Of a stretch of DNA of 64,000 nucleotides, positions 24,048 to 57,842 are shown one piece after another. Position 1 is the first letter of the stretch. Each line of letters starts with the position of its first letter. Made by a program: the position numbers and the translations under genes. The notes under the pieces were generated by a model, which was not told where the DNA came from, searched no databases, and saw nothing but the letters and a program-made list of their open reading frames with translations. This stretch comes from Hemibagrus wyckioides. Its lineage: Eukaryota > Chordata > Actinopteri > Siluriformes > Bagridae. The stretch is from assembly GCF_019097595.1 (NCBI RefSeq), contig NC_080727.1:7651001-7715000 (forward strand), read 5' to 3'.

Positions 24048-26261
24048 GCTTGCCTTTCTGGTCCATACACATGTTTCTTGTGACAGAAAAAGTCCTTCTC
24101 TGTACGATAAATAAATAGAAAGCTTAATCCATACCAGTTAAATAGCAGCAGCCTTTTTTTTTTTTAGTAATTGTGTTAGTGTCTTGGATTGACCGCTCTG
24201 CATGAGTTATTACGAACGTGTTAAATAAACCTGATCTGAATTACAGTCGGCACTATAATCCGAGCTGGTGTTATAGATAAGTTAATCAACACAGTTTGAC
24301 TAAATAGGATTATAATAGAGTGTTTCTTGGCTCACAGTGTCTTCTGGGTCTATTCTGCTCTTATATTGTACGGTCCTCAGAAGGATCACTGCATCATTTG
24401 TGATTGTTGTGGCCAGAAACGCACAGAATTGGTGAACCTGCAGACCCAGGATTCCTCTTTTAAACTCCTACCAGTGAAGACACATGGACTATAATTACTT
24501 TCTCTGATAGTGGTGTTTAAGACACGTGAATCGAAGAAGCTTTGACTGAACGCGTGTTGTAATGTCACGCAACACGTCTTAACCCAAATCTACAGAAAAT
24601 CTGAAAAGCTTCTCGGAATACTGCGGACTTTGCTTGATTTCTGTGACTGCAAAATCCTGGAGGGATTGATATATGGAAAGCTTTAAGATGAGAAGTTGAT
24701 CAGGATGCCGTAAAAAGTGGAAGAAAATGCAAAGAATGAGTGGCTGCGATCTGAGTGTTTACTGTCCCCTAAAAAACATGCATTCACACACACACACACA
24801 CACCTGATTGCTTTCAGTAATATTTGTCAGTACAAAATATTATTTGTTCTACATTATGAACCTTAATCATATATATATTATGCAAGAATACAGCAACAGA
24901 GTACAGCAACAACAACAAAACAATGTTCTTCATAGGCTAAATCGATGCACATTTCTGCTTGTAGAAGACATTTTAAGAAATAAGGAATAAATGAAACATT
25001 TTAAAAGGCATTTTTGTTTTCATGCATGTTAAGGACAGCATTGTGTATCTGTGTGTGTGTGTGTGCGTGTGGTGATATTTAAAGGGTCATTACAATCACG
25101 TCTCAAGATCAGACTTTGTTACAGATTCTCCTGAAGTCAAACTGAACTTTAATCTATTAATCAATTAATAGAATGTGTAATAACTCAAATCACAAGATTA
25201 TCTGAGCTTCAGGACACTAACATTTTACTAAATACACATTTCTTTGGATAGGTCAGTAGGCAGAAGTCTGTAAATCAAAGAGAATACTGCGGTAAGGGTA
25301 TGAAAGATGACTTCGGACATTTCTAGCATGCTTAATACCGTCCCTGCTCAGGGCCTTGCTGTGCACTTAGAATAAATAATTCAATATGTAAGAACACTGT
25401 TAGCCCTATGTCTGTTGTGTCCTTCGCTCCTAAATAACATGGTGGTAAAGAGATCACTGTCACTATTGCTCTGTAATATTCCCCACAACATTTCAACATA
25501 CCAAGCTTCGCACACATTTATTTCCTCTTCACATTGTACATTTACAGAGAAGTGTGAATTGTCTGACTGTTACATTAGGTGAAAAATTCCTGTGAAATAG
25601 ATATAGTGCACCACAGGATGAAAACCAGACAATTAATAAGGAATAACACACACCAGGACGTGCTGTTATAGGGAAATAATCCACGCCAGGGTGATGCGAT
25701 ACAGCTCTGATGCAAACTATTTTGATATCATGCTTTTTAACCATTTATAGCTACATTTAATTCATTAATTTTCTGGAACACCCAAGAAAAACTTCATTAT
25801 CACTTATGGTAAGGACGCTAGAAGCATTTCATTATTTTTAACCAGCCCATATTGTTCATATTTATTGAAAGTAAATAAGACAGCAGCTTGTCATGTTACA
25901 GAGAAACCAGAAAACACAAACTCCTCCTTTCAATTCATTGGTCAGAAACATGGCAACAGAAATAAAAAATAAAGGGTTGTGCTGCGTACCTCAAGTTGAA
26001 CAGATCTGTAATACCTTTAACACCCACTACCCACAATTCACAGCTTTTATTTAAAAAAAAAAAAAAAACATTCTTGCAGTCGTGATTCAGCGCTGAATCA
26101 CTTGCCGACTGCAATAATCCCACAATAGTGTGCATCAGGACCTGGATTATTTTGGTCCATGCCACAGAGTTATTCCTGTGTCTTCAAGAACTACCACCAA
26201 GCGGGAAAGCACACCAAGGCAAGATTCAAAAATACTAAATGTGTTTTATATGTTTATATAT
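24048..26261. other. intergenic stretch
   Basis: No gene recognised. Contains short A/T and CA runs (24786-24802, 25050-25072, 26052-26067). The frames reported by length alone have no recognisable domain. Confidence 0.55.
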
Positions 26262-26922
26262 GTGGAAATCACAACTAAAAGCTACCATATTGATGTAGCT
26301 CACAATTATAAGCTACCAAATTGGTGGACATCTCAATGATAAGCTACTAAGTTGGTAGAAATCTCAATTATAAGCTATCAAATTGGTGTAACTCACAAAT
26401 ATAAGCTACCAATTTGGTGGAAATTTTAATTATAAGCTACGAAATTGGTGGAAATCTCAATTATAAGCTACCAAATTGGAGGAAATCACAATTATAAGTA
26501 ACCAAATTGCTGGAAATCTCAATTACAAGCTATCAAATTGGTATAACTCACAATTATAAGCTACCAAATCTGTGTAACTCACAATTATAAGTAACCAAAT
26601 TGGTGTAACCCACAATTATAAGCTACCAAATTGGTGTAACTCAAAATGATAAGCTACCAAATTGGTGTAACCAACAATTATAAGCTACCAAATTGGTGTA
26701 AGTCACAATTATAAGCTACCAAATTAGTGTAACACAATTATAAGCTATTAAATTGGACAAAATCTCAACTATAAGCTAGCAAATTGGTGGAAATCTTAAT
26801 TATAAGCTATTGAATTGGTGTAACTCACAATTAGAAGCTATCAAATTGGTGGAAATCGCAATTAGAAGCTACCCAAATTGGTGAAAATCCCAATTATAAG
26901 CTACCAAATTGGTGAAAATCTG
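26262..26922. repeat. 31-bp minisatellite, about 21 units
   Basis: Units of AGCTACCAAATTGGTGTAAC plus TCACAATTATA (31 bp) are repeated with about 10-20% divergence. One unit is 29 bp and one is 32 bp. Two subtypes alternate, GGTGTAACTCAC and GGTGGAAATCTC. Each unit contains a dyad CCAA-A-TTGG. No coding frame survives. It lies about 600 bases beyond the 3' end of dolk. Confidence 0.97.
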
Positions 26923-27520
26923 TTGTGTTACTTTGAACTTAAATGTTGAACACTCACGTAGCTCCTCACAGAAACTGTATTTTCTTCATGTGCACGTGGT
27001 TTTTGACAAGCATTTCCATGTTCGTTGAGCTTCATGGTGAGGTCATAGTGGTGGATTTCTATCTGTTCCAATGATGGAATTTGCTTCATTTTTTTTGCAA
27101 CAATATGAAATGATTGTTATTAGTTGTGACATGTTTTATGTCAGCCAAAATATAGATCACATTTATGAAGCATTTCTCAAACTGTTGTATAGTTACGTTT
27201 TAGGCAACTGAACATACATATAACCTCCCAGTGCAGCGTTTCACTGAAATTTATTTACCTTGCTACGGACCACCGTATGTTTTTCATTGTTTATTTTCAT
27301 CTTGAGAATTTATTTAATTAAAATAAATAGTAAAACCTTAAAAAAAACAAGAGAGACATTCTTTCTTAATAATAACTTAGAAGATTAAAAACAGTTTTTA
27401 AGAGTGGGTGCAAATCTTTGGACCCTGTACTGTTTTTGTGTTGTATTTGAGTTTTATAACCAAGAATATTTATGTACAATGTGAATGTGTGTGTGTGTGT
27501 GTGTGTGTGTTTGTGCATGC
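26923..27520. other. 3' flank of dolk
   Basis: Probably contains the dolk 3' untranslated region on the minus strand. Several TTTATT motifs (minus-strand AATAAA) lie around 27250-27315, and a GT run is at 27486-27511 immediately after the stop codon. Confidence 0.5.
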
Positions 27521-29089
27521 TCATAACATCAGCAGGACATACAAATACAGCGGCAACAGAAGATTATCAATCTGTGAAGTGTACGCCTCCAGCATTGCTA
27601 CCATAGCGATGGATCCCACCACCCATGAGTAGCTGGCATTTAAGTTTACGCTGGCATCTGCTATCAGGAAAATGGCCACAGCGATGATCTGAGCAAACAC
27701 TGAGGTCGCAGTGCCCTCGAAAGTCTTTTTGGTGCCCGGCCAGCGGATCTCACCTGCTGTGCTTCCAAAAATAGATGCCACAGTGTCTCCGACCCCTACG
27801 GCTAAAACGCCAGCATAGGGTGCCAGTCCCCCGGCGCCTGAAACTTTTGACATGCATGGAGCTTGCGAGATCCAAACAGGTATAGAAATTCCCAAAAGCA
27901 AGTAGATATGTGTGAAGATAAGTGGCCCAGAGTCCCTATCATCAAGAAAGAGAGCCAGCGACCTGCGCAACACCGAGCCCAGTGGGCGAATCCGGAAAAC
28001 TCGCACCAATTCCAGGAAAAGGAACAACGCTAGACATACAACAGCTGCCAGGTGCAGTAGAGGGCGATCTAGTGCCAAGCCTGGGGTGAAGGTTAACACA
28101 ATAAGAAGGTGGAAGTACTTTCTGACAGTTGTAGAGGCTTGGTATTTCTTGGTGCCTTCTGAGCGCCAGGTGTTCTGACGTGCTACCACAATCACTGCGA
28201 CCAATACCAGGAATGCCCAGTATGCCAACAACCAGAGACGCACACTGTTATTAGTGAGGAATTCCAAAATCCAGATGACAGGGTGGTGTCCAGTGAGGAG
28301 GGACAACCAAGGAACAAGCAAGCCCAAGCCAAGTACGGCTGTCATGACATGGAAAAAGGCGGATGCTGCCCACGTTTCAGATTCCATAAAGAGGAACAGG
28401 AGGGCAAAGACCAGACCAAGCAAGACCAGTCCTGCCACAGCTACAGGAAGGAAGAAATGAAGGGGGTCCGTGTTGGTACCGACACTGGTGCTCAATGAGC
28501 GTTTGATTAGCTGGTTGATCATGAAGCTGAGACCACCCAGGATGAGCAAGGCTTCTCCAGGTGTGAAGCAGCGAGGAAGGAGATAGAGGAGGATCAGACT
28601 TAGGTAGACAAAGATCAGCAGCACCTCCAGCACCTCAATCACCTCGGAAACCAGCAGTGTCTGTTTGACCGTGTAGAGGATGGCGCTGGCGGCAATTCCT
28701 GTAATCACACAGGTGTTGCTGGGCACCGGTCGCGTGACTCCAAGTGCGATGAGTGACAAAAACAGTGCCAACATCATCCCCGTCACTGTGATCACCATTG
28801 CAAAACGTTCAAAGTGGACATTCCCTACAGCGACGCAGCGACCCCGCAAAGTGAGCCCAAGCAACGGGAGCAGCATGCTGGCTGGCAAGACGCCGCTGTT
28901 GGCTGAAGGGCGGAACTGGAAAACCGCTGCTCCTGTTCGCAGGAGGCGATCCCATTTGTGCTGGACGTAAAAGGCTTGGACAGCCAAAGCGATGCAGCAC
29001 CATGATAGTTGGTTCCACACGGCCACATGCACACACAGGACGATGGAGAACACCACCAACGACTCCACCAGCACCGGATCTGTCTGCAT
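27521..29089 (-). CDS. dolk: dolichol kinase (522 aa, single coding exon)
   Basis: CTP-dependent dolichol kinase, an ER multi-pass membrane enzyme that phosphorylates dolichol to dolichyl phosphate, the lipid carrier for N-glycosylation, GPI anchors and O- and C-mannosylation. The frame is uninterrupted, as expected for the intronless coding region of DOLK. Blocks matching human DOLK include [74 protein letters not shown] and DDRDSGPLI. The CTP-binding/catalytic segment [20 protein letters not shown] and GTKKTFEG spans about residues 432-459. More than ten hydrophobic segments are visible. I start at the ATG complementary to 29087-29089 ([10 protein letters not shown] at -3). The open frame extends 24 codons upstream only to a GTG, with no earlier ATG. 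Human DOLK is 538 residues with a longer N-terminus, so a spliced upstream start is possible. Convergent with phyhd1, divergent from nup188. Confidence 0.97.
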   Translation of the reverse strand: MQTDPVLVESLVVFSIVLCVHVAVWNQLSWCCIALAVQAFYVQHKWDRLLRTGAAVFQFRPSANSGVLPASMLLPLLGLTLRGRCVAVGNVHFERFAMVITVTGMMLALFLSLIALGVTRPVPSNTCVITGIAASAILYTVKQTLLVSEVIEVLEVLLIFVYLSLILLYLLPRCFTPGEALLILGGLSFMINQLIKRSLSTSVGTNTDPLHFFLPVAVAGLVLLGLVFALLFLFMESETWAASAFFHVMTAVLGLGLLVPWLSLLTGHHPVIWILEFLTNNSVRLWLLAYWAFLVLVAVIVVARQNTWRSEGTKKYQASTTVRKYFHLLIVLTFTPGLALDRPLLHLAAVVCLALFLFLELVRVFRIRPLGSVLRRSLALFLDDRDSGPLIFTHIYLLLGISIPVWISQAPCMSKVSGAGGLAPYAGVLAVGVGDTVASIFGSTAGEIRWPGTKKTFEGTATSVFAQIIAVAIFLIADASVNLNASYSWVVGSIAMVAMLEAYTSQIDNLLLPLYLYVLLML

Positions 29090-30370
29090 GATTCGTGAGA
29101 TGAGTGCAAAAGATGGGTGGTATGACTGACGACAGGACTTCCTTGAAGAGAAGAGATGCACCTTCCAGCTTTCGGCTCAGTCAGAATCTTGGACTAAGGT
29201 TCAGGGTCATCGACATGGTCCTCAACATCATCCCCTCCACCTCCAAGAGAAACAATACAAATGATATAACCAACAAAAACAAGACTATCTTAAAAAAAAG
29301 ATGTGTTTGGAATAACCATAAATTATGACATGACAACTGTTTGTTAAATTGTCCAAAGGGACTATGGTTCTTCGGCAGGCAATGGTATCTAACTGATTCG
29401 GCAAGCTTCCTAAATAAAGTGACACGTTTTCTAACAGAGCAAGTTTAACTATGCCTGAATTCATTCATTGATTTTTTTCTTGTTTCATGATTGTGCTTTT
29501 AATATTTAAAACCAACCTTTTATTTTCCATAGTCCCTTTCATCTGGAATATGTCTATGACAATATCAGCAATGTCATTTGATGTCAGTTTTTCCTTCATA
29601 ATCACCATTTCATAGATCCACCGAATTAACCCTTTAATCACAAAAAACATTAAAAAAAAGGAAAAAAGCCACCAATAAGATGATGGAAATTAGGATTATA
29701 CAAAGCTCACATGGTAATGGTGAAACATATAAATGGACACTAAATATTCCTAATACCTCAGTCTTGCTTTAAAGAGTGTTTGTATTTGTATTTGATTGAT
29801 GACGTAAGCAGGATGTAGTAATTTTCTAATCACTGGTCTATCTTCATCGTATGATCTAATTAAAAATACACCTCACAGCACAGTATGTTATAATTGTGTG
29901 GCAAGTAAAGACCTTTCAATTAGCCGATTATTTGTATTTAGCGTAACTAATTATACAAGATGAGAAGCAGTGGTGCAACCCAATACGTTCACTCGTATAG
30001 AATTATTTCCATGTGGCATATCCGTTTCACTTCTACACTTTCAGAAAACAGAGGGTGCTGAACTGTACTCTGCCTTGTGGCAAAGTTCTATTTCTGTACC
30101 TTAAATCATTTAAAAGGTCCACATTATGAGCAGCTTGCAAGGGTACAACTGATAATGATACTAGCTGAATCACAAGCACACACGCTTTTATCAAGATATC
30201 GCTAAGGTTTTTAGCTCACAGTGTCTAACATACATGTCGAGGAATTTCAAGCTGTTGATGTAATAAATCAGGCAGTTGCTAAATGCACATGACTCAACCA
30301 CAAGCCTTTACCACTCTGAACTTTGCTCCAGTCAACTTTGGCAATGTACGTGGAGTATTTAAACTAAGCT
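29090..30370. other. dolk upstream region
   Basis: Probably the dolk 5' untranslated region and, if the donor at 32297 is used, an intron. No other gene or repeat is recognised. Confidence 0.5.
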
Positions 30371-30775
30371 AATACGGCCAAAAGTTTTTGGACACCTGAC
30401 CATCACATCCATATGCAGTTCTTTCCTAAATGATTGACACAAATATGGAAGCACACAAGTGTACAGGATGTCTTTGTATGCTGTAGCATTACAATTACCC
30501 TTCACCGGAACTAAGGAGACCAAGGTTGATGTGAAAGAACTCAAGTTGGCCTGCTTGAGTCCTGACCTCAACCCCACTGAAAACCTTTTTGGATGCTGAC
30601 AGCACACCGGATCTCTTCAGCTAACATCAGCCTGACCACAATAATTATAATTATAATAGTTGACTGAGCAGATTTTCACAGCCACAGTTGAAAATCTAAT
30701 AGAAGCCTTCTTCTAGTGGAAGATTGGAGGTTATTATAACAGCAAAGGAGGGGGACTCAACCTGGAAAGCATAGA
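30371..30775 (+). mobile_element. Tc1/mariner-derived MITE, family C
   Basis: Left end TACGGCCAAAAGTTTTTGGA and then CACCTGACCATCACATCC. The interior includes GTATGCTGTAGCATTACAAT, TTGAGTCCTGACCTCAACCC (minus the rest of the PDLNPTE block) and TTATTATAACAGCAAAGGAG. The right inverted repeat has decayed. It is one of the common fish Tc1 derivatives that retain only transposase scraps. Confidence 0.75.
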
Positions 30776-31445
30776 TGGGTATGATCTACAGATATTTGGT
30801 TGTATTTGAGTAGATTAAAAATCTTGGATTGGGGCAAATTCTGGAAGGTCACAGTTGTAAAGGGTTGTTCACACCTGTAGTGACTCGCAGCTATAAAGCG
30901 ATGAGGACAAATTGCTTTTGATTTCCAGAGACATGAGCAACAAGATGTTGTTGACAACTAGATGTGGGAAAAAAAAGCTGGGAAACGTTTAGTTGTTCCA
31001 CCCAGTGATTAGCATTAACATATTACTATGGCAGCCAGTAGCAGGAATGCCTACAACTTCATGGTAAAATAACTGGCAACTTGTAGTGATAAAACCACTG
31101 TATATGTGAATGTAGCATAAGACGCCTTGGTCACAATGCAGGCCATGATCAGGAATAGTCTAAGGACCTCTGAGGAAAATAAAAATTCATACATTACTGT
31201 ACTCTTACAGCAAGAGTTCTCAAACTCTCTTTAAGTGTTAAAATACTCTGAAAAACCTCTGATAATAATCAACCCACTCGACACAGATTTACTGTACAAG
31301 CAATCAAATTACTCACATGATTTAATTGTGTCAAATAATATTTTGGTGAGTTATTAGAAATTGATTAAAATTACATTTTCCTTTTTTCCCCCTAAATATA
31401 TCAAATGTACATTTAGGCATTAGTTTCCATATGAAATTATTTATA
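30776..31445. other. dolk-nup188 intergenic stretch
   Basis: No gene or named repeat seen. Confidence 0.5.
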
Positions 31446-31700
31446 CACTATATTGCCAAAAGTTTTGGGACACCCCTCCAAATCATTGAATTCAGGGGTT
31501 GGGCTTGGCCTCTTAGTTCTAGTGAAAGGAACTCTTAATGCTTCAGCATACCAAGACATTTTGGACAATTTTTTATGCTCCAAACTTTGTGGGAACAGTT
31601 TGGGGATGGCCCCTTCCTGTTCCTACATGACTGCACACACAGGCCAGGGGTCATCCCCAAACTGTTCCCACAATGTTGGGAGCATGGTGGGTTTTGATAA
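31446..31700 (+). mobile_element. Tc1 MITE family B, copy 4, with fold-back
   Basis: Starts with the family-B terminus TACACTATATTGCCAAAAGT. It runs in register to about 31636, then an inverted piece of its own interior follows (TCATCCCCAAACTGTTCCCA near 31650 is the complement of TGGGAACAGTTTGGGGATGG near 31591). Right end lost. Confidence 0.85.
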
Positions 31701-32296
31701 CCTAAACTAGAGAGAGAGAGAAAGATTATATACCCCCAGACCCCTAGGTTATGCTTCAGAGTCTCCAGTGTCAGAAAGACTACAGGTCTACAGGACTTGG
31801 CATGAAGAATGCTGCGCTCTAACATTACACTGTAATTCATAATGCATTTCAGGTTGGACTAACCAATGATCTTACCATATCAAGAGACCATATTAAGACC
31901 ATGCAGTATGTTAAACTCCATTAAGATGATCAGAGCAGATGTATCCTGCTCTTGGATCCCATATAATGACATACAAATAATAGCAGCTAATTGCAAGGAG
32001 TCTGTAAGTGAAACACTACACCTTTAAGGCAAATGTTATTGTTCTGTAACGCTAGCTATTACACCAGCCACCAGTAAAACAACCCTAACAAGTACAATAA
32101 CAGACAAAAATCTATGATTGATCTGAAAAGTGTGTTTATTTCAAATATAGCAGCTGTGTCTGATGCATGGCCTTTGTTAACTGTAACAATGACAGTCGCT
32201 TTATTACAGGATCTCTACTAGCATGAATGAATTGAAGGCTAAAGCTCAAAACAGACTCCAAAAATGATTAAATAAAAGGAAAGCAGATTCACTTAC

Positions 32297-32887
32297 CAGC
32301 AGCTCGTTGTGAAAATATTACAGAACCACGATAATGATCTTGTGTGATAGATGAGCTCGTTAATAGCAGCACGCCAGTATTGCTACCCACCTGCATTCCG
32401 ACAAGACCCGCCTCCCTACACGGGGATTGGCTGTTGAGATCCAGCATTTCGTGCAATGATTGGTTAATAGTTCAGACTCAAAATCCATTCGGATTCACAA
32501 CCACGTGAAAGTGTATTAAAACGTACAGTTGATGTTTTTTTTGCTTTAATGTTTTAACTATTCGCCCAGTCAGTGTCCAATCCTTGTAAGAAAAAAAACG
32601 TCCCTAGTGTAAGAGGCGGGGTTTGTGGAAATACAGGTGGAAAATAAATACGTATGGGTATGGGTTGTGGCCTGACAGTTAAATCACGTGGTACTACAGA
32701 CGTTGTTGTTGTTGTTGTTATAATAAAGCGTACAGTAAAATATTTTTTTATAAATAATTTTAATTTGAATGTCTATGTATGTATGTATGTATTTATGTAT
32801 GTATTGGACAGGGAGTCCGGAAATTGAATCAATAATGTGACGTAACCGAATAGCCTGCTCCTGATTGGTCACTTGGTTGGGGCGAAG
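32297..32887. promoter_or_regulatory. likely bidirectional dolk/nup188 promoter
   Basis: At 32291-32297 the minus strand reads CTG|GTAAGT, a perfect donor that could end a non-coding first exon of dolk. Between it and the nup188 ATG (32888) are three inverted CCAAT boxes (ATTGG at 32426, 32459 and 32864) and a CRE-like TGACGTAA (32838-32845), with no TATA box close to the nup188 start. This resembles housekeeping divergent promoters. Human DOLK and NUP188 are also arranged head to head. The dolk exon is inferred from the donor and spacing only. Confidence 0.45.
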
Positions 32888-54656
<21,769 letters not shown>

Positions 54657-54838
54657 ACCCATGGGCACAAACGACTCCTCTTCATTTGCATTGTAGAACA
54701 TTTCATTCAGTCTTAAAGACTCACATGTTCACTGTGACACATTGTGTTGGGTTTCTTTTTCTGTGCCAAAGTCTAGCTGTACCAAGTTGCTGTCTATTTC
54801 TGAGCCATACAGATTAGATGGCAGATACATTTGTAATC

Positions 54839-54844
54839 ATTAAA
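54839..54844 (+). terminator. nup188 polyadenylation signal
   Basis: ATTAAA, the second most frequent vertebrate signal, lies 183 bases after the nup188 stop. It is followed within 30 bases by GTTGCTTATG-type GT-rich DNA. Inferred. Confidence 0.5.
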
Positions 54845-55415
54845 GTTGCTTATGTAAAGCTTGGGTTGAATTATTTAAGGTGCTCCAGTCGGTTTCATAA
54901 CTAAAATAATCCAACATTGCATCCAGAGGCCTAGTTTTATAGGCTTAGATTTATAACTGATCTGACTCAATTTAACAAATTATAATTGCTATCATTTTAA
55001 TTTGTTATATGTTTATGGTTTCTTATTAGTCGGCTTGTGGGCCCAATTTTCCAATCGAAATGTGTGAGGAGGCAGATTGATGACATCAACTATGAAACAG
55101 TTCTGTCAACAAAAATCTGTCTAGCAATAAATCAATGCTAATGGGGGACCATTTAACAGCATTTACTCCATTTTAAAACCAGGTCACGTTATGCAAATTG
55201 ATTTATTATTTGTAAGTGTGCTGAGATAGGATCAACCACATCCTCGACCAGGATGAATGAAAACGAGCGTTGTTGACAGACGTCTACCGTTTTGGCTGAT
55301 GTCTCTTTGTTATAAATATTACACGTATCTAGGAACCTTTCTTTAATTATGTGTACCTTTTTTATTATTTGAAGGCTAGTATATTTTATTATAATTTGTG
55401 TATGTATGTTGAAAT
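54845..55415. other. non-coding stretch 3' of nup188
   Basis: No gene or named repeat. The minus-strand frame 55189-55419 shows no motif. Confidence 0.5.
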
Positions 55416-55690
55416 ACATTCGTTGTCCACTTTATTAGGAGCACATGGACATTCATGCAGTTATCCAAACCCTTGTGTGAAGATACTGTTGTTTGTGAAA
55501 ATCTCCTGGAATTTCTGAAGTATTCAATACATGTGGCACTAACAACCATGCCATGATTTATGTCACAGAGATCACATTTATTTTTCCCCATCTGATGTGA
55601 TGCTTAATCTCTTGACCCATTCTGCTGCTACGTGATTGGCTGATTACATGCAGTTATCGATAGGTGTTCCTAATTAACTGGACAGTGAGT
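55416..55690. mobile_element. Tc1-derived MITE, family D
   Basis: Left end GTCCACTTTATTAGGAGCAC and right end GTTCCTAATTAACTGGACAG are approximate inverted repeats. Interior retains CATTCATGCAGTTATCCAAA, ATTTATGTCACAGAGATCAC and GATTGGCTGATTACATGCAG. This is the short non-autonomous derivative of the family found as a transposase fragment at 52470. Confidence 0.75.
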
Positions 55691-55965
55691 GTGTACTACT
55701 ACTTTATGCCTGTTCTATATTCCAGTGTTACTGTCTCATTGGAATGTTTGAACAAAAATGCTTTTGTGTCATTAAGTTTATACAATAATAAAGAATTTAT
55801 AGGATGTTATATGCATGTGGTGTCACTTATAGGACTTTTTTCTCACGGTAATCAGAGATAGCAGGGTTTAAACCTGTGTGGGTTTTTATTCTATTTATCA
55901 GTGTAATAGTCATCTGGGAATTGCTAGTATCAACCTAGAGAGCTGACTGTGTGTCAATCTTACAC

Positions 55966-57090
55966 ACTGAACAGCCATAACATTATGAGCAGTGACAGTT
56001 GCAGTGAATAACACTGAGTAGCTCCTCAAAAAGGCACCTGTTAGTGGGTGGGATATATTAGGCAGCAAGTGAACATTTTGTCCTCAAAGTTGATGTGTTA
56101 GAAGCAGGAGAAATGGGCAAGAGTAAGGATTTGAGCGAGTTTGACAAGGACCAAAGTGTGATGACTGGATCAGAGCATCTCCAAAACGGAGGCTCTTGTG
56201 GAGTGTTCCCGGTCTGCAGTGGTCAGTATCTATCAAAAGTGGTCCAAGGAAGGAACAGTGGTGACAGGGTCGGGGTGGCCAAGGCTCATTGGTGCACGTG
56301 GGGAGAGAAGGCTGGACTGTGTGATCCGATCCAACAGACGAGCTATACTGTTACTGACATTGCTGAAGAAGTTAATGCTGGTTCTGATAGAAAGGTATCA
56401 GAATGCACAGTGCATTGCAGTTTGTTGCGTATGGGGCCGCTTAGCCACAGACCAGTAAGGGTGCTCATGCTGACTCGTGTGCATCAAAACTGGACCACAG
56501 AGCAATGGAAGAAGGTGTCCTGGTCCGATGAATCACGTTTTCTTTTACATCATGTGGATGGCCGGGTGTGTGGTGTGCGTCACTTACCTCGGCGGAGGCA
56601 GTGTTATGCTTTGGTCAATGTTCAGCTGGGAAACCTTGGGTCCTGCCATCCATGTGGATGTTACTTTGACACGTACCACCTACCTAAGCGTTGTTGCAGA
56701 CCATGAACACCCGTTCATGGAAACAGTATTCCCTGATGGCTGTGGCCTCTTTCAGCAGGATAATGCGCTGTGCCACAAAGCAAAAATGGTTCAGGAATGG
56801 TTTTATGTGCACAATAACGAGTTTGAGGTGTTGACTTGGCCTCCAAATTCCCCAGATCTCAGTTCAATTGAGCGTCTGTGGGATGTGCTGAACAAACAAC
56901 ACCGATCCATGGAGGCTGCACCTCGCAACTTACAGGACTTAAAAGATCTGCTGCTAACATCTTGGTGCCAGATACCACAGCACACCTTCAGGGATCTAGT
57001 GGATTCCATGCCTCAACAACACCTCATCCATGTCTTTTGGCAAAAGGGGAACCAAAACAATATCAGGCGTGTGGTCATAATGTTATGGGT
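55966..57090 (+). pseudogene. Tc1/mariner transposon, family A, most complete copy, transposase broken
   Basis: Left end AACAGCCATAACATTATGAG, right end GTGGTCATAATGTTATGGG. From ATG 56113 ([17 protein letters not shown]) the transposase runs through HTH blocks ([17 protein letters not shown] at 56204; [10 protein letters not shown]) to the catalytic domain: WSDESRFLLHHVDGR (first Asp), GLFQQDNALCHKA (second Asp) and NSPDLSSIERLWDVL (Glu), in frame 56477-57109. 36 residues separate the second Asp from the Glu. A deletion near 56163 and at least two further shifts plus a gap before NWTTEQWKK break it into three frames, so it is inactive. It is about the expected full length (1.1 kb) and is the parent type of the family-A MITEs in this window. 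Confidence 0.9.
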
Positions 57091-57515
57091 TTTTTTGTGT
57101 TTTTTTTGAGTCTCCATGCTCAGTACCAGTGCTGTGTCCTACAGCTGTTCTACAAATAATAGAAACCTCTGACAATCTCTTGGTTTAGATTCTGATTGAA
57201 ACTACTAGCTTATTTTCTCATTTGTAATCTGCTTGAACACATATTTCCTAATAATAAATAAAGTAGGTCTTTTCTGTCTAATTTTGGATACATCTGGCTG
57301 GAATTAGGAGATGTCAACACCCATGAGATCCCCTGTAATTTGAACTGATTAACGGATTAAATAGGAAGTGAGTGACACAGCACTTTGTTTCTTCATAGGT
57401 GCATAATTTAAATTCTGAGACAAAAAATAAATTTAACACAAGCTGAATGCAAGTAGAGCCTTATTAGTCTGTTAAATACTGCTTGTTAGTTTCTGTCTTG
57501 CACTTTCTTGTTCTA
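57091..57515. other. non-coding stretch
   Basis: No gene or named repeat. Confidence 0.5.
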
Positions 57516-57577
57516 TGTATCTATGAATCTATCTATGTATGTATCTATCTATGTATCTATCTATGTATCTATCTATG

Positions 57578-57641
<64 letters not shown>

Positions 57642-57642
57642 G
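57516..57642. repeat. TATC tetranucleotide microsatellite
   Basis: TATCTATG units grade into about 18 perfect TATC repeats. Confidence 0.96.
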
Positions 57643-57769
57643 GATGAAGTTAAGCAATCAGTAAGTGAAATAAAGATAGAAAATAAAGTTTGTGTGGGTT
57701 TTCACACATTTCCTTTAGTATAAATGTATATAAATATACACTATATACACTATAGGGGTTGTTTTTGTT

Positions 57770-57773
<4 letters not shown>

Positions 57774-57838
<65 letters not shown>
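57774..57838. repeat. TA microsatellite
   Basis: About 60 bases of TA. Confidence 0.96.

Positions 57839-57842
<4 letters not shown>

Noticed and set aside
26262..26922. Regularly repeated 31-bp units resembling a CRISPR array
   Set aside because: Units are contiguous with no unique spacers, are diverged, and lie in a vertebrate genome; it is a minisatellite.
27912..29328. Plus-strand frames over dolk (27912-28178, 28254-28498, 28680-28970, 29104-29328)
   Set aside because: Antisense shadows of the conserved dolk coding sequence; no motif of their own.
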